Positions 1 to 7,928 of a DNA stretch of 12,106 nucleotides are shown here, piece after piece. The translations under genes and the position numbers were made by a program. Position 1 is the first letter of the stretch. The number at the start of each line of letters is the position of its first letter. Origin of the DNA: Triparma columacea (taxonomy: Eukaryota; Sar; Bolidophyceae; Parmales; Triparmaceae); NCBI GenBank assembly GCA_030267965.1, contig BRYA01000560.1, forward strand, positions 1,384-13,489, given 5' to 3'. The notes beneath the pieces are model-generated. The model was not told the DNA's origin. It saw only the letters and a program-made list of their open reading frames with translations, and ran no database searches.

Positions 1-20
1 CCCCCCCGCCCCGTACTCAC

Positions 21-559
21 CTCTTCTTCTCCTCCTCCCTGTCCCCCTCCCCCCCCCCCTCCTCCTCATCCTCCTCCTCATCCTCCAAACTCAAATCAAA
101 GTCCCCACCCATGCTCCCTATCTCGTTGCTCATTATACCGAGATCAGAAGTTCCGGAAGCCATGACGACAAGCTTCCTCATCTGCATCGCCATCTTCACA
201 TTGTTCTCCGTCGGAAGCTCCCCCTCCTGCTTCCCCTCAACCACCAGGGACAAAGGCAAGAGCATCGAGGAACGAGCCTCACTCTCCAGGGAGACAGCTT
301 TATCGTCGGGATTAAGGAGCCGGTGCGTCGAAAACTTGTCCCGAATGGCGTCCTGGGACGATCCCTTCTGCTTCAATATTTCCTCCCTTAGCAAATTCAA
401 GGCCTCCAACGTCAGAGTGGGACGAGGGTGGGAAGTGAATAAGGGCTTGTAGATGGAGGAACAGAAGTCAAGGTCGACATCGTACGGAGTTGCGGGTGAG
501 AGGGGGGAACATGAGAGGGTGGAGTACAAGTGGGTACGGGTGGAGATGAAATCTTCCAT
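21..559 (-). CDS. 5' exon of an unrecognised acidic-tailed protein (partial gene)
   Basis: First coding exon of a gene running off the left edge. The ATG is at 559-557; a TTG codon just upstream is in frame but is not a credible eukaryotic start. The exon encodes about 179 residues and ends at AAGAG followed by GTGAGTAC on the minus strand, a strong 5' splice site whose GT is at 20-19. Reading on past it meets a stop at once, which supports the intron. The N-terminal ~110 residues (starting MEDFISTRTHLYSTL) are mixed polar/hydrophobic and look globular or helical. After residue ~150 comes an acidic low-complexity run (Asp/Glu with Gly) up to the splice site. No signal peptide or membrane segment is seen. 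I do not recognise the family and assign no function. It is divergent from the membrane-protein gene starting at 1621. Confidence 0.6.
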
Positions 560-1620
560 CAAGGAGTTTTCCCGTAAATTTGGGTGAGGACAATCGAATT
601 TGTAATTTTAAGTTAGTGAGTTTGGTATTCGTCAACATTCGTGATCCGACATTCGCTGGTGCTAAAGGGAGCGCGAGGACGTCCGACACTTCGTTCAATG
701 TACGTCACGGCAACGAAACGTTCGATTAACATCCACCTTAACAAAAAAAGGTTGAAGATTGGAATTGTAAAAAGCGGGTCCAAACGTGCATAGGTGATTA
801 TAGAATATTCGTGTAGGCAAAGCACATGCCGAGGGCCAACATAGACACACCACATACACACACACACACTCAAACAAAAAAAAAATCCCGCCTCCCCCCC
901 CCGAATGGGCAAAAAAAATATGCAAGTATATTCCAACGCCGCTGTAAGAGGAAGATGAAGGTAAGAATGGGTTGAAGGGTAAAGGTATAAGGTACAGGGG
1001 AATAACTTACGGACTCGAACCCCTATAAGATGAGATGAAGATGAAGGTAAGAATTGGTTGAAGTGTGAAGGAAAGGTGCAGAGAAACTTACGGGTTTGGT
1101 ACGTTTTCTAACGATGAGAAGCACCCTAGGAGGTAGTGGAGAGAGAGAAGGGTAAGATGATGTATAGAGGATGTACGTTGAGGGGAAAGTAAATTCGTAC
1201 CGTTATGACCACCTAAACCACATCGGAAATGATCTTTTGCAAGATTACTTGGATGCTGAGGAGGCTTAATTTTTTGCTAGAATTTATAGAAGGTCTTTTA
1301 CGCTTACCCTTCTTCCTTCTTCCCATCATCTTCGCTGACATGCAGAACTTCCCCTTTTACTCTGATCCTGTACCTTAAATCGTCCCCGCTACGCTCCCCA
1401 CCCCCACCCCATGTCTTCATCTTCATCCTCCTCCACCCCCTCCCCCTCCCTGAATCGTTCTGCGTCCTTTCAACAAATACTGCCTCCTGTTTTGCTCCTG
1501 CGCTGTCTCCTCCTCTTGGAATCATGTCTTTTTCTTCCTCTTTCAGGTATTGTGTACCCGTTGATTTTGATTTTCCATAGTATTTATACTGTTGTGTGTA
1601 CGTGTGTTGAATTTAGTAGA
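560..1620. other. Divergent intergenic region (about 1.06 kb), no gene supported
   Basis: Lies between two start codons pointing away from each other, so it should hold both promoters. It contains an (AC)7 microsatellite at 856-869, A-tracts and a C-tract around 876-920, an imperfect 86-bp direct repeat (951-1096), a pyrimidine-rich stretch (about 1295-1545) ending in a good acceptor-like CTCTTTCAG at 1537-1545, and a TATA-like TATTTATA at 1581-1588, about 33-40 bp before the ATG at 1621. A CRE-like core, CGTCAC, occurs near 704. Short open frames on both strands here are low-complexity and unconvincing. The acceptor-like site could belong to a 5' UTR intron of the plus-strand gene, but no transcript evidence is available. 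Confidence 0.5.
951..1096. repeat. Two-copy imperfect direct repeat, period 86 bp, with GTAAG...CTTAC ends
   Basis: Copy A has AGATGAAG then GTAAGAATGGGTTG (961 on) and ends with AACTTACGG (about 1004-1012). Copy B has AGATGAAG then GTAAGAATTGGTTG (1047 on) and ends with AACTTACGG (about 1085-1093). Each copy is bounded by GTAAG on the plus strand and its reverse complement CTTAC, giving units of 50 and 45 bp. GTAAG is also a 5' splice-site consensus, so each unit shows a donor-like site on both strands. The same 12-mer GGTAAGAATGGG recurs at 6913 inside the Saf4-like intron, and a GTTAAGAATGGG variant lies near 1793 inside the intron of the next gene. Confidence 0.6.
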
Positions 1621-3602
1621 ATGAATGGTGGTCAGAGGAGGTGAGAGTGGGGGTGTGTAGCTGGCGAAGTTGGTGTGTTGGGAGTGTGTTTGTGTGTGAG
1701 TGTGTCTTTTGTGGTGTCGTTGTGTGTATCGCCTGAGTGAGTGAGGAGACATAGGGGCGGGTTGGGGTGGGGTAACCCCTAAACTAGTTTTCGTTAAGAA
1801 TGGGTTGGGAATGGGTTGGGAAGTCCTCTGCTGCCACCATAGCCCCCACCCCAAACCCTTCAGCGGCTCGCTTTCACCGCCCGCTCGCTCACCGCCCCCG
1901 CTTCGCTCATCGCCCCCCCATCTCGCCGCCCAAACAGGAATAAGAAGCGGACAGTAATTGACCAGTATAAGCAGGGGGTTATCAAGAGGGCCAATTCTCG
2001 TTCCCGTCCAACCACTCCCACTCCCACTGCCGTCCCATTGGCTCCTCCACCACCAACGTCCTCCCTTCGCCACTCCAAGTCGAGCCAACTCTTCACTCCT
2101 CCTGCTGAGCTGCAGGCAGACATCTCTGACATGGTTATTACGACCTCTGCGTTCCTCTTCCCGCCCACCCCTGTCCGACCCCGCGCGGCCGGGAAGCAGG
2201 TACCTGGGCGTTCCCCAGGGCGCTCGCCTGTTCCCCTGTCTGAAGAGGTGAAGAAGCCCTCTACTTTCACCCTGCTCATGGAGGACCCTGCCTTCGTGGT
2301 TGATAGCATTCTTTCCAAACGTCGGACTATCCTCACCCTAGCCCTTACCAGCCTTTATGCCTCGAGGACGTTCCTCAACATAATGCTAGGTACAACTTTG
2401 GTGAAGAAGGTGAGGAGGAGGGTGGGGGGGGTGGGGGGGGAGAATGTTGCCCTTTTCACGCTCCCCCAACAACCCAATCCCCCCCCATATTCACTTCACC
2501 ACTCACCACTCTTGCAATCCCCACGACGCTTCTTACCCCCCCCCCTCCCATCCACCCACCCACCCAGTACCTCATTCTCCTCTCCGTGACGCTCCCCTCT
2601 ATATCCGCACAGTACGACCTCCTCTTCACCTTCCGCTCATCCTTCTCCCAATTGGCAATGACTAGCTTCACCATCCATGCACTAACCCTTCTCGTCCTGG
2701 TTCTCTCCGTGAGCTACGAGGTTCCCCCCCCCTACCTCTACCTCACCACCCTCTTCGACTTCTGCTACATCAACATCTTCCCGGTCGGCGTGATTATCAG
2801 CATTCTCGAGGGGTGGCGTGTGGGTTCGAAGCCAGCAGCAGAGGATTTCTGGGGGGAGAGGTTGGAGGAGAAGAAGGTGAGATTGGGGGGTAGTGTGGCG
2901 TGGGACAAGGGACTGGAATGGAAGGGCAGCAGTTCCCGTGGCTCGCTTTGCTCGCCGCCACTACTGCAACTTAGTTACCCTTCTCAGGACTCACTTCGCT
3001 CGTCACACCCTCTCCTCGACTCGCTTCGCTCGTCGCACGCTCAGCTCTTCCCACCCCCCCAGCCAATCTCCTCCCCGCCTCGTTCCCTGTCCCCCCCTCC
3101 TCCCTCTGATACTAGGAGCGACGCAGCCACTTGCACGAGCTCTCACCTTGAGCTGCACGAAGGAGTTGGTGCTGATTTGAACGATGAGGGGCACCATCGG
3201 AATGAGGAGGACGATCAAGAAGTCGAAGAGAACCATCATCAGGATGACGAACTCCCCCTAGAGTCCGTTGAGGAGGTCTCAATCTGTGCCTCAACGTCAT
3301 CCACCTACAAGAGGTGGAATGTTGAAGATGACGAGGATGAGGAGGATGATGAAGATGAAGATGCTATCGTCTTTGACGACTCTGACGACCCCAACGACCC
3401 CAACGACCCCAATTCTCCCGAATCCAATTATCTCCTCAAAAACCTCAACTATCCAATGCGGCCGATGAAAGTCGACGAGTTCCTCCACAAGCAACAGCAC
3501 GATCAGCGGCAAGAGGTTGGGGGCGATGGAGAGGGAGGGGGGGAGGGAGAGGGAGGAGGGGAGGGAGAGGGCGGCCTGGGTGCTGAAGGGGTGGATGACT
3601 GA
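1621..3602 (+). CDS. Unrecognised multi-pass membrane protein with acidic low-complexity tail, four exons
   Basis: Exons proposed: 1621-1640, 1938-2409, 2568-2876 and 3045-3602 (about 452 residues). Exon 1 is only 20 nt (MNGGQR plus two bases); its phase-2 donor AGGAG|GTGAGA joins CAAACAG|G to complete an Arg codon, and the other junctions are phase 0. The same frame is open upstream to an ATG at 1411, so the start is uncertain. Residues ~40-130 are Pro/Ser-rich and probably cytosolic. Hydrophobic spans follow at about 137-161, 165-186, 197-215 and 220-244, so about four membrane passes, then WRVGSKPAAEDFWGERLEEKK. The tail (268-452) is Pro/Ser-rich, then Asp/Glu-rich with a tandem DPN motif, and ends in a Gly/Glu repeat. 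I do not recognise the family. The 3' end is convergent with the LRR gene. Confidence 0.6.
1641..1937 (+). other. Intron 1 of the membrane-protein gene, carrying introner-like 3' sequence
   Basis: 297 bp, GTGAGA...AAACAG. The 5' half is G/T-rich with a GGGGTAACCCC palindrome near 1767-1777. The 3' half is C-rich: 1833-1873 aligns with 10799-10840 in golgin intron 3 over 42 columns with four mismatches and one gap. Immediately after are clustered degenerate copies of the hairpin core (1863-1913), including GCGG/CCGC arms and CGCTTCGCTC. It joins a phase-2 exon 1 to a matching acceptor. Confidence 0.6.
2410..2567 (+). other. Intron 2 of the membrane-protein gene
   Basis: 158 bp, phase 0, AAGAAG|GTGAGG to CACCCAG|TAC. 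The 5' end is extremely G-rich and the 3' half C-rich. It shows no copy of the hairpin core seen in other introns here. Splicing joins LVKK to the hydrophobic YLILL stretch, in frame. Confidence 0.65.
2877..3044 (+). other. Intron 3 of the membrane-protein gene, frame-neutral, with three hairpin cores
   Basis: 168 bp, AAGAAG|GTGAGA to CACGCTCAG. An alternative acceptor, CCCCCCAG at 3062, gives 186 bp; both lengths are multiples of three and the intron has no in-frame stop, so retention or either acceptor keeps the frame. It carries three copies of the 21-nt hairpin motif: 2938-2958 (arms GTGGC/GCCGC), 2986-3006 (damaged arms) and 3016-3036 (TCGAC/GTCGC), the last ending 8 nt before the acceptor. 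The read-through peptide (DSLRSSH repeats) is translated hairpin repeat, which argues that this segment is intronic. Confidence 0.6.
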
Positions 3603-3944
3603 GGAACTGTACAAATGACAACTATTTGCAGGAAGACACATGGTTTTCTTTTGATGCACCTTTCAAACCTAACTGTTGACCCCCTTACCCTTTTACATGT
3701 CAGGATTCTGGTCGATGGGTGCTATACGGTGGGGATTGGCTGTTATACTTAGTAAAAGGGCTAATGACTGTGGCCCGCGTTGACTCTACGGCAATACCAC
3801 GACAGGAAGCTTTCGCAATCGCTGAGATTAAAATTTGTAGAATTGGATCGATCGAACGATTGATTGAACAACAAAGAGTTTTAATTAAATGTTGTCATCT
3901 AGTATTATGATCCGATTGTTTCACTCCTGAACAACAAACAGTAG
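3603..3944. other. Convergent 3' intergenic region, nothing recognised
   Basis: 342 bp between the stop of the membrane-protein gene and the stop of the LRR gene on the opposite strand, so it holds both 3' UTRs. A 63-codon plus-strand frame (3719-3910) has no recognisable similarity and is probably chance. GATCGATC and neighbouring TTGATTGAAC give weak local symmetry near 3847-3870. No RNA gene is apparent. Confidence 0.5.
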
Positions 3945-5498
3945 TTACAGAAACTCCAGAATTACTCTCCACAAAACTTTCGGGATCTTCTCACGTGCCT
4001 CAGTTACCCTTAGCGCTGGGGCTTCAACTCCGTCAGTTCGCTTCCGCTTCCTAGCCGATCTCCTGGGTTGATTCTCCACGTGATCCCAGCTTCCCTTGAG
4101 GCACAGGAGCGCGTTGACGCGTTCGATAATAGCGATATTGCGGTGCCACCTGTAATGGAGGAGGTCCGAGACAGTGGACATATTTTGATCGGCGGCGGCA
4201 GCGATTAGGGCGGTGCAGCCCCAGAAGCAGTCTTCACCGATGGAAACGGCAGGAGATAGAATGAGTTTCGTCAGGGCAGAGCAATCTTCGAAGGCGCTTT
4301 CGCCAATCGACGTCACTGAGTCCGGGATGGTGATGGCCGTGAGGGAGGAGCATCCGTAGAAGGCGTAATCGCCAATTGTTGTCACTCCGTCTGGGATTGT
4401 GATGGCTGTGAGGGAGGAGCATTCGTAGAAGGCGCCATCGCTTATCATCGTCACTCCATCCGGAATGGTGATGGCCGTGAGGGAGGAGCATCCTCTGAAG
4501 GCGTCTTCGCCAATCATCGTCACTGAGTCCGGGATTGTGATGGCCGTGAGGGAGGAGCATGCCCAGAAGGCACAGTTGCCAATCTCCGTCACTCCGTCTG
4601 GGATTGTGATGGCCGTGAGGGAGGAGCATCCCAAGAAGGCTTGATTGCCGATCGTCGCCACTGAGTCTGGGATGGTGATGGCCGTGAGGGAGGAGCATCC
4701 TTCGAAGGCTTGATTGCCGATCGTCGTCACTGAGTCCGGGATGGTGATGGCCGTGAGGGAGGAGCATCCGTAGAAGGCATAATTGCTGATCGTCGTCACT
4801 TCGTCTGGGATTGTGATGGCCGTGAGGGAGGAGCACCCAAAGAAGGCTTGATTGCCGATCGTAGCCACTGAGTCCGGGATTGTGATGGCCGTGAGGGAGG
4901 AGCATCCAGAGAATGCTTCGAGGCAAATCGTCGTCACTGAGTCCGGGATGGTGATGGCCGTGAGGGAGGAGCATGCCCAGAAGACGCCTTTGCCAATCGA
5001 TGTCACTCCGTCTGGGATGGTGATGGCAGTGAGGGAGGAGCATCTAGAGAAGGCATATTTGCCAATCTTCGTCACTCCGTCTGGGATTGTGATGGCCGTG
5101 AGGGAGGAGCATCTAGAGAAGGCATGTCCGCCAATCTTCGTCACTCCGTCTGGGATTGTGATAGCCGTGAGGGAGGAGCATCTAGAGAAGGCATGTCCGC
5201 CAATCTTTGTCACTCCGTCTGGGATTGTGATGGCCGTGAGGGAGGAGCATCTAGAGAAGGCGTTTTTACCAATCTTCGTCACTCTGTCTGGGATTGTGAT
5301 AGCCATCAGGGCGGCGCAATCTCTGAAGGCGTGATTGCCAATCTTTGTCACTCTGTCTGGGATTGTGATGGCCATGAGGGAGGAGCATCCTCTGAAGGCA
5401 CCCTCGCCAATCGACTTCACTCCTTGTGCAAAAGTCACTTCTGTGAGTTCACGATTGCCTCTGAAGCTCACTGTGCCAGAGTAAAAAAAAAAGGGCAT
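3945..5498 (-). CDS. BspA-like leucine-rich repeat (LRR_5) protein
   Basis: Intronless, 517 residues from the ATG at 5498; a GTG 14 codons upstream is in frame but is not a likely eukaryotic start. Residues 1-37 include MPFFFYSGTVSF and a diverged first repeat (LTEVTFAQGVKSIGEGAF). Residues 38-405 are sixteen 23-residue units with consensus CSSLTAITIPDxVTxIGxxAF, followed by a 22-residue unit and a degenerate one. This is the LRR_5/BspA class, which folds as a right-handed solenoid and usually binds proteins. The last ~90 residues are not repeats: they hold a basic stretch RRSARKRKR (possible nuclear signal) and end KIPKVLWRVILEFL. No clear signal peptide or membrane anchor is seen, so a cell-surface role is not supported. 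Ligand unknown. I recall similar proteins with this C-terminus in heterokont algae. An A10 tract (5483-5492), T10 in the mRNA, sits directly after the second codon. Confidence 0.85.
   Translation of the reverse strand: MPFFFYSGTVSFRGNRELTEVTFAQGVKSIGEGAFRGCSSLMAITIPDRVTKIGNHAFRDCAALMAITIPDRVTKIGKNAFSRCSSLTAITIPDGVTKIGGHAFSRCSSLTAITIPDGVTKIGGHAFSRCSSLTAITIPDGVTKIGKYAFSRCSSLTAITIPDGVTSIGKGVFWACSSLTAITIPDSVTTICLEAFSGCSSLTAITIPDSVATIGNQAFFGCSSLTAITIPDEVTTISNYAFYGCSSLTAITIPDSVTTIGNQAFEGCSSLTAITIPDSVATIGNQAFLGCSSLTAITIPDGVTEIGNCAFWACSSLTAITIPDSVTMIGEDAFRGCSSLTAITIPDGVTMISDGAFYECSSLTAITIPDGVTTIGDYAFYGCSSLTAITIPDSVTSIGESAFEDCSALTKLILSPAVSIGEDCFWGCTALIAAAADQNMSTVSDLLHYRWHRNIAIIERVNALLCLKGSWDHVENQPRRSARKRKRTDGVEAPALRVTEAREKIPKVLWRVILEFL
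4284..5387 (-). repeat. Sixteen tandem 69-bp coding repeats of the LRR gene
   Basis: Each unit is exactly 69 bp (23 codons) with no indel over sixteen units, beginning at a Cys codon. The core encoding SSLTAITIPD is highly conserved at DNA level, while the codons for the surface-variable positions after VT and IG differ. The two adjacent units encoding KIGGHAFSR (near 5090-5230) are nearly identical in bases, suggesting recent duplication. A diverged 22-codon unit follows at 4218-4283. Confidence 0.9.
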
Positions 5499-6503
5499 TT
5501 TGAGAAGGGGAGAGTCCTGGGGTTGAGAGGATCTTTTCACCTGTCTTTTCGGTAACAGTTGAAAGCCTAAACTATTTTGAACTGATTATCTACGAGTTCC
5601 TACATTATTGAAGGGCTCAGGAGGGTTAGTGTGGTGTGATTGACAAAGAACAAGTGAGAGGGATGGTAAGACCCCACAAGGAATTCGTTATTACGGCGTC
5701 AATGGCGATTATCTGCCCCATAGTAGCCCCAATATGATACTAACAGTATCGGAAATATGGCGGAAAGTAGTATTATCTCGTCTATGAGACGAAAAATCCA
5801 AACCCAATGAACTCAGTCACCGTGATGTAGAGGGGAAATGACTTAAAGTTGACGTGAATAGGAGATAAAAATCAACAATAGGACAAATAACAACTGGTGA
5901 AAGCCTCAACAAGGGTTATTATTGTCATTGTCATCCCGCCTTACCTTTATTTCGATAAGATTTTCTTTTGCCAAAATCAGAAACACATAAAAAACGTTTG
6001 TTCTTCTTATTATTTACAGTTAAGCATTAATAATCACATTTGTAATTTGAAAATTATTTATATAGTCTAAAAAGCTTTTTTAAAATTCTAAATTTGATTA
6101 TTTTTGCTGTACTTTTTATACATTCTAACAATCAAATTATATACCAAAATCGATACAGAAATACATTACATAAATCATATGTGACATGAATAAATTTTGC
6201 TCAGAAAATTTAATAGACATTTACAAATAGAATTTTTGACATTTTATAGTTTTCATATTATAATAATAGATCAATAAAAAATCGGAAAATTATATTTATA
6301 TAAACAATAACAATGAATTCAAGCCAAAAAAATTCCTTTTCAAAAATAATACGTTTTCCTCAACAAATTCCCTTCAATCTCGATATCTACCCCCCCTCCG
6401 CCCCCCATCAACCCATTCCATACCCCTCATTCTCCCTTTCATTCTTCCTCACTGAGCTTTTCCTCCTCAATTCTACCTCCCCTCCGCCCCCCCTCCGCCT
6501 ACC
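5499..6503. other. Divergent intergenic region with an AT-rich core
   Basis: About 1 kb between the start of the LRR gene (minus) and the start of the Saf4-like gene (plus), so both promoters should lie here. From about 5960 to 6350 the sequence is strongly AT-rich (for example 6121-6180 is about 22% G+C by count), in sharp contrast with the GC-rich genes. From about 6388 to 6503 it switches to C/T-rich DNA directly in front of the ATG, with two CCTCCGCCCCCC-like blocks. No credible coding frame, tRNA or repeat array was seen. An upstream ATG at 6313 opens an 82-codon frame overlapping the Saf4 start out of frame; whether it is transcribed is unknown. Confidence 0.55.
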
Positions 6504-7835
6504 ATGTCCTCCACTGCTGCCACCCAGAGTGATGGGTACTACATTCCCCCCTCCTACATAGAGTCCGGCGATTATAAGAAGAAAAGTGTGAGCCAGCATG
6601 CTGGTTCCAAAGGGACAAACCAATCTCAGCTCTATGGTGTTGTCCGCTTCGAGCTTCCTATCAAAAGTGTCTGCACTCACTGCAACTACGTCATCGGGAA
6701 GGGTACGCGCTTCAACGCGAAGAAGGACAACGTCGGCTCTTACTTTTCGACCAAGATTTACTCGTTCACGTTCAAGTGCTACGAGTGCAAGGGGAAGCTT
6801 GTTATGCAGACGAATCCAAAAGATGCCGACTACGACTTCATCTCGGGCATCCGTCGTAAAGTCCAGGTGCGTCCGCTCGTCGTGTACAAAGCCGCAGATA
6901 GGGACAAAACGAGGTAAGAATGGGCATGAAGTGGAGAAACACTGCACCAATAGAATGAGGTGATGACATGGACACGGCTCGTATCCCGCTCTCTCTTTGT
7001 CTCGCTCCTCCCTCCTTTGCAACTTGCTTTGCTCATTGCGCAATTCTTACCCGCCATCACCTCGCTTTGCTCACCGCAGCCCATTACAACCCTCAAACCC
7101 CCCCTAACCCCCCTAATCCCCAACCCATGCCCCTCCTTCTAACTCCACCCCCACCCCCAGGCGTTCGACACAAAGGAGGCCGGGTCTCTTGGATATTTCG
7201 ACACCAACAACCTCTCCCAATTGAAGGACAAGACGGCCGACCCTATGGGGAGGCTTGAGAGGGACGAGAGACAAAAGAAGTTGCAGGTTACCGCCAACTC
7301 TCGGGTGTCCGGTCTGATGTCTTTGTCGTCCCGGGACTACCTTGAGGACTACGCTACGAACTCTGCACTCCGACGGTCGTACAGGTCAGATCGAAAGGTT
7401 AGACAGAAGAGGAAAATCGAAGGCGAGAAGGCTGGAATGGCCGTACCTATGGTCGACGAGAGGGTCGACGACATCGCTGCCGCTAAGAGGACGAAGTTCA
7501 CTGGTTCTGAGAGGAAGTGTAGGGCCGACGAGAAGAATAGAATGAAGGCGGTAAGGAGCGGGGGGATTTTCGGCGGGCCAAGGAGGGGGGATCAGGGGAA
7601 GGCGAGCAGCAGGACACGAGTTTCAAAGGCCTCGGCGTCCACTACTACGTCAGCTAACAAGAAGACGAAGAAGGGTAAGACAAAACGAATTCAAGAAGTC
7701 AATCGGTACGTGCCTTCAATGGCGTCCAAGGTGTCAACTAAGAAGAAGGAGACGGAGACTTCGAAACATTGTAAAAATAACCTCGACCCGTTGGCGTCAC
7801 TTGCCGACTACGGTAGCTCCGACTCGGAAGGTTAA
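6504..7835 (+). CDS. CCDC130: CCDC130/Saf4 (YJU2 family) pre-mRNA splicing factor
   Basis: Two exons, 6504-6866 and 7161-7835, 345 residues. The start context is CTACCATGTCC, and the first residues align with family N-termini (GYYIPPSYI like the usual YYPPDF). Residues ~46-115 form the family zinc domain: RFELP, CTHC (57-60), a GKGTRFNAKKDNVGSYFSTKIYSF stretch, CYEC (92-95), MQTNPKDADYDFISGIRRK. Exon 2 adds the helical region DPMGRLERDERQKK and YATNSALRRSYR, a Lys/Arg-rich low-complexity part (nuclear signals) and a DYGSSDSEG end. The family (YJU2, CCDC94, CCDC130, S. pombe Saf4) acts in the nucleus in the spliceosome around catalytic activation. The phase-0 donor CAG|GTGCGT was chosen because it joins RRKVQ to AFDTKE and restores the family alignment; the stronger-looking GTAAGA at 6914 would break frame. 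Convergent with the phosphatase gene. Confidence 0.88.
6867..7160 (+). other. Intron of the Saf4-like gene with possible nested splice sites
   Basis: 294 bp, CAG|GTGCGT to CCCCCAG|GCG, phase 0. Inside, GGTAAGAAT (6913-6921) is matched by its exact reverse complement ATTCTTACC (7043-7051), and an acceptor-like TCACCGCAG ends at 7079. So a second GTAAGA...CAG pair (6914-7079) could sit within the larger intron. Two weak relatives of the hairpin motif are present: 7019-7039 (arms GCAAC/ATTGC, four of five pairs) and TCGCTTTGCTC at 7062-7072. Confidence 0.6.
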
Positions 7836-7928
7836 ACCCCCTTTTGTCATTTAAAAAAGAACTCAAAAATCATATTTTCATACATCACAAACCCCAACCT
7901 TATCACCAATCCCCCCCCCCCCTCCTCC
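7836..7928. other. Very short convergent 3' spacer
   Basis: Only 93 bp separate the stop codons of two genes facing each other, so their 3' UTRs and poly(A) sites must be short or overlap on opposite strands. The spacer contains a C-run and an AATCATATTTTCAT stretch. No separate feature is seen. Confidence 0.6.

Noticed and set aside
613..936. Minus-strand open frames with Cys/Val-rich runs
   Set aside because: They translate the AC microsatellite and the A and C tracts, with no domain or homology seen.
995..1035. Possible tRNA T-arm (GGTTCGAGTCC on the minus strand)
   Set aside because: The flanking bases do not form a proper T-stem and no acceptor, D or anticodon arms can be drawn.
2586..3602. 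Single 338-codon intronless gene
   Set aside because: It includes translated intron hairpin repeats (DSLRSSH) and lacks the upstream exons that continue the hydrophobic protein; splice sites fit better.
3719..3910. 63-codon plus-strand frame in the convergent spacer
   Set aside because: No recognisable similarity, and it lies in the expected 3' UTRs.
4234..5043. Long open frame on the minus strand in another phase of the LRR repeats (Leu/His/Arg/Asp-rich repeats)
   Set aside because: It is an out-of-frame translation of the 69-bp repeat; a repeat without stops stays open in several frames.
4284..5387. Possible CRISPR-like array from regular 69-bp spacing
   Set aside because: The spacing is exact codon periodicity of LRR_5 units, with coding throughout and no short repeat plus unique spacer pattern.
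4852..5555. Plus-strand open frames across the LRR gene (REEHLEKA-type and GGASREG-type repeats)
   Set aside because: Antisense shadows of the same tandem repeat, with no independent start context or family match.
6313..6561. 82-codon frame starting at an upstream ATG before the Saf4-like gene
   Set aside because: Pro/Ser-rich translation of C/T-rich leader DNA that overlaps the real start out of frame; at most an upstream ORF.
6867..6917. Extension of the Saf4-like exon to the stop at 6917, or to the GTAAGA donor at 6914
   Set aside because: It adds VRPLVVYKAADRDKTR, which does not fit the family, and the GTAAGA donor is in the wrong phase for exon 2; the GTGCGT donor restores the family alignment.
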